Source of the DNA: DASZGL01 sp035938875 | GTDB taxonomy: Bacteria > Chloroflexota > Dormibacteria > Aeolococcales > Aeolococcaceae | NCBI GenBank assembly: GCA_035938875.1 | Contig: DASZGL010000006.1 | Location: 1-64,000, forward strand | Length of the DNA stretch: 64,000 nt | Direction of reading: 5' to 3' | Shown: piece by piece, positions 56,681 to 64,000 of the stretch | How the letters are laid out: every line of letters begins with the position of its first letter | Numbering within the stretch: the first letter of the stretch is position 1 | The notes under the pieces: generated by a model | Database searches by the model: none | What the model was told of the DNA's origin: nothing | The model's input: the letters and a program-made list of their open reading frames with translations, nothing else | Translations under genes and position numbers: made by a program

Positions 56681-57873
56681 GCACCCGCGCGCCGCTGATC
56701 GCGTGCATCGCGGTGCTCAGCTTCTTCGCCGGCATCACCGGGGTGCGCCTCGCCTACACCCTTGCCTACGTGCTCGTCTTCCTGCTGGCGCTGGCCTTCG
56801 TGTGGTCGCGGGCCATCGCCCGGCGCCTCGAGGTGAGCCGGGAGTCACCGGAGGGCTCGTTCATGGTCGGCGAGCCGTTCACCGAGCGATTCACCGTGGT
56901 CAACCGCGGGATCCTGCCCGTGGCCTACTGCGAGCTGCACGACGGCACGCGGATTCCCGGCTATGTTCCCGGCCGGGCCTTCTCGCTCGCCGGAGGCGGC
57001 AGCGTCACCTGGGCGACCCGTGGCGTTTTCCTTCGCCGTGGCCTGTACAGCTTCGGCCCCATCGAGGCGCGCCTCGGCGATCCCTTCGGACTGTTTCCCC
57101 GCGGCGTCCGAGTGGCTCCTCGCACCACCGTGCTCGTCTACCCGGCGGTGCACGCTGTCGGTGAGCTGGGAGTGCTGACCTCGGGCAGCTCCGTCGGCGA
57201 CGCGCCCCGAGGACGCCCTCTCGACGTGCCCCCCGACGTCGCCACGGTGCGCGAGTACGACCCGTCCGACGGCATGGGCAGGATCCACTGGGCGACGACG
57301 GCGCGAACCGGGCGGCTGATGAGCCGGGTGCACGACACTCGCCAGAGCGCCGACGTGCTCGTCTTCCTCGACCTGCGCCGGGGGCTGAGCGCCGGTGATG
57401 CCCCGGAGTCGGTGCTCGAGTACGCGGTGACCCTGGCGGCGTCGGTGTGCCACGCGGGGTTGCGCCGCGGCCAGGCCGTCGGCCTGGTGACCAACGATTC
57501 CAGGCACACGGCCATCGGCGCCGGCCGCGGCGAGGCGCAGCGCCTGCGCATCCTCGAGTACCTGGCGACCGCTGAGGACGACGGGAGCACGACGCTCGCC
57601 GAGACGATCACCCGCTATGGCGAGGGCTGGCGGGGACGCGGGGGGATCATCCTGATCACCGCCGACCGAAACCCGGGGTGGATCGAGGCCGTGCTCGACG
57701 TCGGGGTGCGCGGCCAGCGCCACCTGACGATCTTCGTCGAGCCGACGTCGTTCGGCGCCACCGGCCCGCCGATGCGAGTCCTCGCCGCCTGGCGTCTGGC
57801 CCTCGACTGGTGGCTGGTCCGCCGCGGCGACGACCTGAGCGTCGGTCGCCGGCGTCGCGCCGTCGGCCAGTAG
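56677..57873 (+). CDS. DUF58 domain protein (second copy)
   Basis: 398 residues from GTG overlapping the MoxR stop. N-terminal helices (IACIAVLSFFAGITGVRLAY; LAYVLVFLLALAFVWSR), a beta-rich region (GPIEARLGDPFGLFPRG), DUF58 signature REYDPSDGMGRIHWATTART and a VWA-like part (ADVLVFLDLRRGL). Partner of the adjacent MoxR ATPase. 10 bp separate it from the transglutaminase gene. Confidence 0.92.
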   Translation: MSTRAPLIACIAVLSFFAGITGVRLAYTLAYVLVFLLALAFVWSRAIARRLEVSRESPEGSFMVGEPFTERFTVVNRGILPVAYCELHDGTRIPGYVPGRAFSLAGGGSVTWATRGVFLRRGLYSFGPIEARLGDPFGLFPRGVRVAPRTTVLVYPAVHAVGELGVLTSGSSVGDAPRGRPLDVPPDVATVREYDPSDGMGRIHWATTARTGRLMSRVHDTRQSADVLVFLDLRRGLSAGDAPESVLEYAVTLAASVCHAGLRRGQAVGLVTNDSRHTAIGAGRGEAQRLRILEYLATAEDDGSTTLAETITRYGEGWRGRGGIILITADRNPGWIEAVLDVGVRGQRHLTIFVEPTSFGATGPPMRVLAAWRLALDWWLVRRGDDLSVGRRRRAVGQ

Positions 57874-57883
57874 GGCGGCTGCG

Positions 57884-60259
57884 GTGGTCGCCGCGCGGGT
57901 TCGCGCTGGTGGCGCGGTCGACACCCCCGACCGTTTCATCGTCCTGCTGCTGACGGTGGCCATGGTGGCCACCACCACCTGGGCGGTCATGGCCGCTGAC
58001 TGGGCCGACAGCACCGGGAGCGTCCTGCTCACCTCCGTCGTCGCCGTCGTCGAGGCGGCGCTGCTGGCGCGCTCCTGGGCGGGGCGTCTGGCCGCGGCCG
58101 CCGCCGCGCCGCTGCTCGGCATCCTGGTCATCGTGCCGCTGACGCTGGCGGCGATGCCCGCCGACGGCGGCGAGGGGCTGCGCAACGTCATTGCCCGCTA
58201 CGCCGTGGCTCTGACCACGGGCCTCTACGACACCGGCAACTGGGGATTCCTCGTCGGCCTCTGCGCCGCCATGTGGCTGGTGGGTTTCGCCACCGGCTGG
58301 CTGGCCCTGCGTGAACGGCGTGGCGTCCTGGCGCTGCTCCCGTGCTACGTCGTTCTTGCCATCAATGTCCTCAACGCGCCGTCGCCGAGCGATGTCGCGG
58401 TGCCCCAGACACTGGCGATCGGCGTCTCGCTCCTGCTGCTCGCGCGCGTCCACCTTGGTGCCCTGGAGCAGACCTGGCGGCGGCGCCGTCTCATCGCCCT
58501 ACCGGGCACTGACCGGCGCTACAGCCGCGCCGCATCGGGAGCGGCTGTGGTCCTGGTGCTGCTGGCGATCGTCGTGCCTCCGGCGACCAGCCGGGACGTG
58601 TCCGGTTTTCTCTCCCACATCTTCGGCGCCAACGGCTCGTCGGGGGCGCGCGCCGGCAACCTGGGAAGCAAATCGCCCAGCGCCAACGCCATCGGCTTCT
58701 CGTCGGTCACCCGTCCCGGCGGGGCGCTGGTCAACGACCCCCGACCGGTGCTCAGCTACACCCTGGCGAGCTCCGACACCGTCTACCTGCGCCAGGTCAA
58801 CGACACCATATTCGACCAGGGCAACTGGTACCCCGCCGACGTCGGGGGAATACCGAACGCGGTGAACGCCGCCCCCGGCTCCATCCCCCGCGATCGCGAT
58901 CCCAGCCACGGAGGGGTGGCGGCGACCTCGCTGGCGCGCCAGGTCCAGGCGCGCATCAACTTCAGCGCGTCACCCGGCGACGGCCCGCGACAAGCGGTCT
59001 TCCCCGGCGAGCCCGACCAGAGCTCAATCGCGTCGCGGGTGTTCGGGCTCGACGGCGGCGCTCTCGGCGGCGACACCGGCCCGCTGCTCACCGTCGACCA
59101 CGTCGACCTGCGCAGTTTCAGCAACAACCTGGTCACCGTCGGCCTTGTCTCCACGGCAACCGAGGACCAGCTGCGCCAGGCGGGCGCCACCGCCTATCCC
59201 GACTGGGTGACGCCGCGCTATGTCGCGCTGCCCGCCGGGGGCACGGCGATCGGCTCGCGAGAGATCGCGCTGATCAACGACCTCGCCCGCCAGTGGACCT
59301 CCGGCGCCACCAACAACTACGACCGGGCGAAGATGATCGAGGGCCACCTGCGCTCCAGCGAGTTCACCTACACGCTCACCCCACCGCAGGTGCCCGGCGG
59401 CCAGTGGCCGATCGCCTACTTCCTGCAGACGTCGCATACCGGCTACTGCCAGTACTTCGCCTCGTCGATGGGGGCCCTGCTTCGAGCGCTGCAGATCCCC
59501 ACTCGGCTGGTGTCGGGCTACGGGCCGGGGACGCAGGACGACAGCTCGAGCGGGGTCAAGTCTTTCCTCCACACGGTCACCAGCAGCGACGCCCACGTCT
59601 GGGTCGAGGCCTACTTCCCCGGCTACGGCTGGATCCCCTTCGAGCCCACCCCGTCGAGCCCCTACGGCGTCTACGACCCCATCGCGCGGGGCGGCCAGAC
59701 CGCGGTGCCGTCGACTCCCGCAGCCACCCCGCAACCGTCGAGCAGCCCGTCGCCGTCACACACACCGACCCCCGACCAGCAGAACGGCGGTGGCGGCTTC
59801 GCGGGCCAGGGACCGCCCCGGATCCTCGTCGGCTCCGTCGGTGGGTTGGTGCTGTTGTTCGTGCTCACCACGGCCGCCACACTCTGGCTCTTCCGCCCTC
59901 GCGGAGTCCGAGCCGTGTGGCGACGGGTCAACCTGCTCGGCCGTCTCTTCGGCGCGCGCCAGCGTCCCGCAGAGACCTTCGCCGCCTACGCGAAACGGCT
60001 CGCCAACGCCCTGCCGCCCGACACCACGACGGTGTTCCACCGCGACGGCTCGGCTCCGCCGGTCACCCGCCGGGTGCGCGGCCGCGCCAGCGACGCGCTG
60101 GCGCTGATCGCCGAGTACGAGGGCAAGGCCGGCTTCTCTCGCGACGGGCTCACCGACCAGGAGACGGTTCGCTGGCGGCGCGCCTGGCGGCGGATCTGCC
60201 GCGCCGTGCCGCTGCTGCTCTGGCGCCGGCTGCTCAGCCGGACGGCGCGCCCGACGTAG
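57884..60259 (+). CDS. TgpA-like transglutaminase-domain membrane protein with C-terminal DUF4129 region
   Basis: 791 residues from GTG. About six N-terminal membrane helices (to residue 240), an external transglutaminase domain (about 440-600) with TGYCQYFASSMGALLRALQI (Cys), SSDAHVWVEAYFPGYGWIPF (His) and EPTPSSPYG (Asp region), a Ser/Pro/Thr linker, another helix (LVGSVGGLVLLFVLTTAATL) and a C-terminal DUF4129-like tail. In relatives this protein acts with MoxR and DUF58 at the cell surface. Its 3' end overlaps the convergent hydrolase gene by 26 bp. Confidence 0.92.
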   Translation: MVAARVRAGGAVDTPDRFIVLLLTVAMVATTTWAVMAADWADSTGSVLLTSVVAVVEAALLARSWAGRLAAAAAAPLLGILVIVPLTLAAMPADGGEGLRNVIARYAVALTTGLYDTGNWGFLVGLCAAMWLVGFATGWLALRERRGVLALLPCYVVLAINVLNAPSPSDVAVPQTLAIGVSLLLLARVHLGALEQTWRRRRLIALPGTDRRYSRAASGAAVVLVLLAIVVPPATSRDVSGFLSHIFGANGSSGARAGNLGSKSPSANAIGFSSVTRPGGALVNDPRPVLSYTLASSDTVYLRQVNDTIFDQGNWYPADVGGIPNAVNAAPGSIPRDRDPSHGGVAATSLARQVQARINFSASPGDGPRQAVFPGEPDQSSIASRVFGLDGGALGGDTGPLLTVDHVDLRSFSNNLVTVGLVSTATEDQLRQAGATAYPDWVTPRYVALPAGGTAIGSREIALINDLARQWTSGATNNYDRAKMIEGHLRSSEFTYTLTPPQVPGGQWPIAYFLQTSHTGYCQYFASSMGALLRALQIPTRLVSGYGPGTQDDSSSGVKSFLHTVTSSDAHVWVEAYFPGYGWIPFEPTPSSPYGVYDPIARGGQTAVPSTPAATPQPSSSPSPSHTPTPDQQNGGGGFAGQGPPRILVGSVGGLVLLFVLTTAATLWLFRPRGVRAVWRRVNLLGRLFGARQRPAETFAAYAKRLANALPPDTTTVFHRDGSAPPVTRRVRGRASDALALIAEYEGKAGFSRDGLTDQETVRWRRAWRRICRAVPLLLWRRLLSRTARPT

Positions 60260-61022
60260 CCCTGGCCATCGCCTCCGGCGGCTGGGGTGGGGCCGTGCCC
60301 GGAGGGTTGACGTCGAGGCTCAGCAGGTCGTGGGCTATCAGCGCGCCGTCGAGGCTGCGACGTTCGCTGAGGTGGCTGAGCAGGAACGTGGTGCTCGGGT
60401 GCTCGTCGATCAGCGTCTCGATTTCGCCCCGCCACAGGTGGGAACCCACCGGTGCGTCGAAGTCGGTGCATTCGCAGACCATCAGCTGCGACGCCGCCGC
60501 GGTGCGGCGGAGTCCGGCGCACAGGGTGCTGTCACCGCTGAAGCCGACGGTGGCGCCGTCAGGTCCGGTGATCGCATAGCTCAAAGATGGCCCGGTGCTG
60601 TGCACCACGGCGTTGGCGCGAACTCGGTGGTCGCCGATGCTGACATCGCTGCCGTCCTGGAGGATGGTGGTCTGAAGCCCGAGGTTGTGGATCACGAGAT
60701 CGTGCAAGAGCTGGCCGTAACCTGTGCGCAGCACGCGCAGGACGTATTCGCGAGTCCCTGGCGGCCCGGCCAGCTGCAGCGGTCGCGGCGTCCTGTCACC
60801 CAGTCCGCGACCGCCGAGGAACAACGGCAGCATGAAGGTGTGGTCGGCGTGAAAGTGCGTGAGCAGCACCACGTCGATGTCTTGGACGTTGATCCCCGCC
60901 CTGGGCAGCAGCAGGTGGGCAGGCGATCCGCAGTCGATGAGGATGCGGCCGTCGAGGCAGTAACAGGCGTTGCCGCCCACGGTGCTCCACGCAGATCCGC
61001 TGCCAAGCACGGTAAGCCTCAC
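60234..61022 (-). CDS. RNase Z/MBL-fold metal-dependent hydrolase
   Basis: 262 residues from GTG at 61022. VRLTVLGSGSAWSTVGGN, ILIDCGSPAHLLLPRAGI, LTHFHADHTFMLPLFL with the intact HxHxDH motif, and GFSGDST later, as in RNase Z and related hydrolases. The exosite arm of true RNase Z is not evident, so tRNA processing is not assured. A TACCCT box lies 8 nt before the GTG. Divergent from selD. Confidence 0.85.
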   Translation of the reverse strand: MRLTVLGSGSAWSTVGGNACYCLDGRILIDCGSPAHLLLPRAGINVQDIDVVLLTHFHADHTFMLPLFLGGRGLGDRTPRPLQLAGPPGTREYVLRVLRTGYGQLLHDLVIHNLGLQTTILQDGSDVSIGDHRVRANAVVHSTGPSLSYAITGPDGATVGFSGDSTLCAGLRRTAAASQLMVCECTDFDAPVGSHLWRGEIETLIDEHPSTTFLLSHLSERRSLDGALIAHDLLSLDVNPPGTAPPQPPEAMARATSGAPSG

Positions 61023-61030
61023 AGTGACCC

Positions 61031-61036
61031 AGGGTA
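61031..61036 (-). promoter_or_regulatory. -10-like box of MBL-fold hydrolase gene
   Basis: TACCCT on the minus strand, 8 nt before the GTG at 61022. Confidence 0.35.
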
Positions 61037-61079
61037 GCCGCGAACACGGTGCCGCGTCAGCGCCGTGTACGCTGCGGCG

Positions 61080-62132
61080 ATGATCGATGAGCGGGTGCGC
61101 CTCACCGCGTACGCCACCGGCGGCGGCTGTGCCACCAAGATCCCGCAGGCGGAGCTCGCCGGCATTCTCAGCGGGCTGCCACTCAACGTCGATGACCCTG
61201 CGCTGCTCGTCGGTGCGGCGAGCGCCGACGATGCCGCCGTCTATCGCCTCAGCGACGACCTCGCCCTGGTGGTCACCACCGACTTCTTCGCTCCCGTCGT
61301 CGACGACCCTGACGACTACGGCGCCATCGCCGCCGCCAACGCACTCAGCGACGTCTACGCCATGGGCGGCACGCCGCTGCTGGCGCTGAACATCGTCGCC
61401 TGGCCGGGAGAGGACGTGCTCCCCGCGGCGGTGCTCGCCCAGGTTCTCGCCGCCGGTGAGGCGAAGGTCCGCGAGGCGGGAGCGGTGCTCGCCGGCGGGC
61501 ACTCGGTGCGCGACGCCGAACCGAAGTACGGCCTCGCGGTGGTCGGCACGGTCCATCCTCAGCGGGTCACCAGCAACGCTGCTGGGTGCGCCGACGACGT
61601 GCTGGTGCTGACCAAGCGTCTGGGCACGGGAGTGGTGAGCAACGCCACCAAGCTCGGTGAGGCGCCGGACGAGGTCAGTCGCGCCGCGGTGGCGAGCATG
61701 CGCCTGCTCAACCGCGACGCCGCGGCGGCTGCAGCTGCTGTCGGAGTGCGCTGCGTCACCGACGTCACCGGCTTTGGCCTGCTCGGCCATGCCCGCAACA
61801 TCGCGGTGGGCAGCGGCTGTGGCGTCGAGGTCGATGCCTCCGCACTCCCCGCCCTGCCCGGGGTGGCCGAGCTGGTCGCTGCCGGGCTGGTCCCGGGCGG
61901 CAGCCGGCGCAACCTTGCCCATGCCGAGACCTGGACGCTGTGGGACGCGGCGGCGACGCCGCTGCAGCGCACCCTGGCCACCGACGCTCAGACGTCCGGC
62001 GGGCTGCTCATCGCCGTGTCCGCAGATCGCGCCGACCAGCTCTGTGCTCTGATCGAAGCGGGCGGGGGTCTCGCCGCGCGTGTCGGCCGGCTGTTCGCCG
62101 CGCCCGCGGGCACGGTTCGGGTGCGCGCCTAG
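61080..62132 (+). CDS. selD: selenide, water dikinase (selenophosphate synthetase)
   Basis: Makes selenophosphate from selenide and ATP for selenocysteine or selenouridine. 350 residues from ATG at 61080 (GTG at 61065 possible). GGGCATKIP holds the catalytic Cys and Lys; the second Cys of the E. coli GCGCK motif is Thr. Further marks: DDAAVYRL, ANALSDVYAMGGTPLLALNI, GGHSVRDAEPKYGL, TDVTGFGLLGHARN, DAQTSGGLLI. The active site is Cys, not Sec. No selA, selB, selC or ybbB is in the window, so the use of selenium is open. Confidence 0.96.
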   Translation: MIDERVRLTAYATGGGCATKIPQAELAGILSGLPLNVDDPALLVGAASADDAAVYRLSDDLALVVTTDFFAPVVDDPDDYGAIAAANALSDVYAMGGTPLLALNIVAWPGEDVLPAAVLAQVLAAGEAKVREAGAVLAGGHSVRDAEPKYGLAVVGTVHPQRVTSNAAGCADDVLVLTKRLGTGVVSNATKLGEAPDEVSRAAVASMRLLNRDAAAAAAAVGVRCVTDVTGFGLLGHARNIAVGSGCGVEVDASALPALPGVAELVAAGLVPGGSRRNLAHAETWTLWDAAATPLQRTLATDAQTSGGLLIAVSADRADQLCALIEAGGGLAARVGRLFAAPAGTVRVRA

Positions 62133-62153
62133 CCGGGCGAGGCGCGGCTCCGC

Positions 62154-62432
62154 CTAGGCGGCATCGCTGATCGCCAGGTCGACGATGCCCTGACCGCCGC
62201 GGCCGACCAGTCTCGGCTCGCTGACCTCCACGGTGGCCAGCGGCGCCGAGAACTCATCGCCGCAGCCAAGACAGCGGGCGATGAGGAGGCCGCCGTGTTC
62301 GCTGAGGGCGCGACCCTGGCCCGAGCAGCGCGGGCATCCAACGAGGCGAAGGAAGCCGGTGGTCGCGTGGGCGCGCCCACCGACCTCGACCGTTGGAGCC
62401 TTCTGTGGCACAAACACTCGCATCGCAGGCAT
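62154..62432 (-). CDS. small zinc-ribbon protein
   Basis: 92 residues from ATG at 62432 with GAGGA upstream (an ATG three codons later is possible). Two CxxC knuckles, CPRCSGQG and CLGCGDEF, separated by about 20 residues form a zinc ribbon. The rest has no recognisable motif. Function unknown. Convergent with selD. Confidence 0.75.
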   Translation of the reverse strand: MPAMRVFVPQKAPTVEVGGRAHATTGFLRLVGCPRCSGQGRALSEHGGLLIARCLGCGDEFSAPLATVEVSEPRLVGRGGQGIVDLAISDAA

Positions 62433-62558
62433 GGCGTGGTCCTCGGCAGTTCGGGAGTGGGGGATGCTGTCACTCTGCCGCAGAGTCGCCGCGCCGGCCA
62501 GGGACGCGATGAACCATATCCGTGGCGGGCAGTTTGTGCGGCGCGCCGCAGAGCGCGG

Positions 62559-63683
62559 TTACGGCGCGGCTGGGGAGCGGGGGAACCGCGAGGCGTCGAA
62601 TGCCTCCCAGCCCCGAGGTACAGCGTCGTCGAGCGCCATCGAGGCGACGCCGGCCGCGGTGGCTGGGGCGAGCAGCACCCCGTTGCGGTAATGGCCTGTG
62701 GCGACCAGAACTCGCGGTCCGGAGCCCACGTCGAGGCTGCCGAGCAGGGGCAGTCCGTCGGGCGTCGCCGGTCGCAGCCCGGTCCACACCGTGGGGGTGG
62801 CGACGGCGCCCGGGTCACGCAGGAGACGGCGCGCCACCCCGGTCAGCGACTCGGTCACCGCGTCCCTGACCGCGGTGTCGAAGCCGGTGTCGTCCTCAGA
62901 GGCACCGACGATGACCTCGCCGTCACGTCGGGTCAGCGCGTAGCCGCACGCGCCCGCGTAGAGCACGTGCTCCGGTGGATGAGCCACACCGCGGATGCCG
63001 ATGAGCTGGCCGAGCACGGGGCGAATCGCCGCAGGTGAGATGCCCAATGCGGCGAGCACCCCACCCGTCCATGGCCCGGCGCACAGCGCCACGGTCGCGG
63101 CGCTGACCACGGCCCCGTCGCCCAGCCGGACACCGGCGCCGTCCACGGCGACGACGGCTGCGCCGCAGCGCAGCGCGACGCCGTGTTGCGCTGCCGCAGC
63201 CACGATGGCCGCGACGGCGCGGGCGCTGTTGACCTGCCCCTCGCTCGCGTACCAGGCGGCGCCTGCGGTTGTCGACAGCGCCGGCTCGAACGACGTCAGC
63301 GCATCGGCGTCGACCCACTGCACGGCGACTCCGGCGTCTCGCTGCCAGGCGATTCGCTGCTGTACCACCGCGGCGTCGGCCTCGTCGAGAGCGACGCGGA
63401 GCACGCCGTCGATGACCAGCTCGCAGTCGACACCGCTCTCCTCGGTGACGCGCGCGGCGAAACCCGGCCACCGTGCCAGGCTGTCAAGCCCGAGAGTAAG
63501 GAACGGCCCCGGCTCGGCCGTCTCGCTGCACGGTGCGAGCATGCCGGCGGCCATCCCCGAGGCGCCCGAGCCCGGTGTTTGTCGCTCGAGCAGGACCACG
63601 CGCGCGCCACGCACGGCGCACTCGAAGGCGACCGACGACCCGATGATCCCCGCGCCGACGACGGCGACGTCGAACGATTCCAT
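62559..63683 (-). CDS. thiO: glycine oxidase (ThiO-like) FAD oxidase
   Basis: 374 residues. FAD site VAVVGAGIIGSSVAFECAVR, RGARVVLLERQTPGSGASG, then RPVLGQLIGIRG, GYALTRRDGEVIVGASEDD, TGLRPATPDGLPLLGSL and ATGHYRNGVLLAPATA, as in glycine oxidases that supply iminoglycine for the thiazole of thiamine. No other thi gene is next to it, so a general D-amino acid or glycine oxidase is possible. A TAGGCT box lies 7 nt before the ATG. Confidence 0.9.
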   Translation of the reverse strand: MESFDVAVVGAGIIGSSVAFECAVRGARVVLLERQTPGSGASGMAAGMLAPCSETAEPGPFLTLGLDSLARWPGFAARVTEESGVDCELVIDGVLRVALDEADAAVVQQRIAWQRDAGVAVQWVDADALTSFEPALSTTAGAAWYASEGQVNSARAVAAIVAAAAQHGVALRCGAAVVAVDGAGVRLGDGAVVSAATVALCAGPWTGGVLAALGISPAAIRPVLGQLIGIRGVAHPPEHVLYAGACGYALTRRDGEVIVGASEDDTGFDTAVRDAVTESLTGVARRLLRDPGAVATPTVWTGLRPATPDGLPLLGSLDVGSGPRVLVATGHYRNGVLLAPATAAGVASMALDDAVPRGWEAFDASRFPRSPAAP

Positions 63684-63690
63684 GCCGGCC

Positions 63691-63696
63691 AGCCTA
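63691..63696 (-). promoter_or_regulatory. -10-like box of thiO
   Basis: TAGGCT on the minus strand, 7 nt before the ATG at 63683. Confidence 0.35.
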
Positions 63697-63717
63697 GTTG
63701 CACTGGCCGGGGCGGGA

Positions 63718-64000
63718 TCAGGCCTCGGTGGGGATGGTGAGGTTGAAGGTGTTGCCCCGTGCGCGCCTGTTGTCGATCCAGATGCGACCGCCCATGCGCT
63801 CGACCAGCTGTCGCGCCAGGTAAAGGCCAACTCCGGCGCCGCCGCGCTGCCGGGTCAGCGGCGACTCCAGCTGATAGAAGGAGGCGAAGACGCGCTCCAC
63901 TTTGTCGTCGGGGATGCGCCGGCCATTGTCCTGCACCTCGATGCGCACGTCGCAGTCGTGACGCGTCGCGGTGATGCGCACCAGCTCGGTCTCGGGAGAG
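63718..64000 (-). CDS. sensor histidine kinase, C-terminal ATPase end (cut by right edge)
   Basis: About 94 residues of the C-terminus. VRIEVQDNGRRIPDDKVERV is the N/G1 box region, RQRGGAGVGLYLARQLVERM the G2 box, and MGGRIWIDNRRARGNTFNLT the final strand, all typical of a HATPase_c domain. The frame stays open to the window edge; a GTG at 63981 falls within the domain and is not a real start. The dimerisation and sensor parts lie outside. Confidence 0.88.
   Translation of the reverse strand, partial: SPETELVRITATRHDCDVRIEVQDNGRRIPDDKVERVFASFYQLESPLTRQRGGAGVGLYLARQLVERMGGRIWIDNRRARGNTFNLTIPTEA

Noticed and set aside
56845..58191. 448-codon minus-strand frame across the DUF58/TgpA genes
   Set aside because: Antisense to two well-supported genes; Arg/Ala/Gly-rich without recognisable motifs.
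61080..62132. Selenocysteine in SelD itself
   Set aside because: The catalytic position is a plain Cys codon in GGGCATKIP; no in-frame TGA is needed.

Overview
The window is one continuous stretch of very GC-rich bacterial chromosome with short intergenic gaps, many GTG starts and many 4-base stop/start overlaps (GTGA or ATGA). Several features recall Actinobacteria: an OdhA/Kgd-type fused E2-E1 2-oxoglutarate dehydrogenase, a Pro-rich membrane protein/DUF4129/DUF4350/MoxR/DUF58 run facing SpoIIM and RDD genes, and start codons placed only 6-10 nt after a TAnnnT box as in leaderless transcripts. The source is therefore probably an actinobacterium or a sister Terrabacteria lineage (Dormibacterota is a guess). 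The sequence alone does not settle this. There is no rRNA, CRISPR array or recognisable insertion sequence, and only one tRNA.

Left part (1-19.5 kb) is mostly central metabolism: a truncated aldo/keto reductase, B12-dependent ribonucleotide reductase (nrdJ), acetyl-CoA synthetase, a 1379-residue 2-oxoglutarate dehydrogenase that keeps its lipoyl and E1/E3-binding domains, dihydrolipoamide dehydrogenase next to it, a CDP-alcohol phosphatidyltransferase, a transglutaminase/ATP-grasp pair, and the threonine-degradation pair tdh-kbl. A possible small RNA or short ORF with a strong intrinsic terminator lies at about 11.99-12.10 kb.

Middle part (19.5-41.9 kb): an ECF sigma factor with a small membrane partner and an XRE/TPR regulator; the large membrane/MoxR/DUF58 operon (23.8-29.3 kb); ispH; an acyl-CoA carboxylase operon (biotin carboxylase, enoyl-CoA hydratase, carboxyltransferase, free biotin carrier); then a compact operon of a VirB2-like and a TrbL/VirB6-like membrane protein, an M23 peptidase and an SSB, driven by a good sigma-70-type promoter. 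After this come a Lon-N-domain protein and a membrane-anchored response-regulator receiver.

Right part (41.9-64 kb): TetR regulators, lipoproteins including an FKBP isomerase, a geranylgeranyl-reductase-like flavoprotein divergent from two tandem four-cysteine proteins that resemble HiPIPs, an L-2-hydroxyglutarate oxidase-like gene with a 42-residue membrane protein at its front, tRNA-Glu(CTC), galU, a PolX lacking its PHP domain, a CaiB-type CoA transferase, coaE, a second MoxR-DUF58-transglutaminase operon, an RNase Z-like hydrolase, selD (selenophosphate synthesis), a glycine oxidase, and the C-terminal end of a sensor kinase cut by the window edge.
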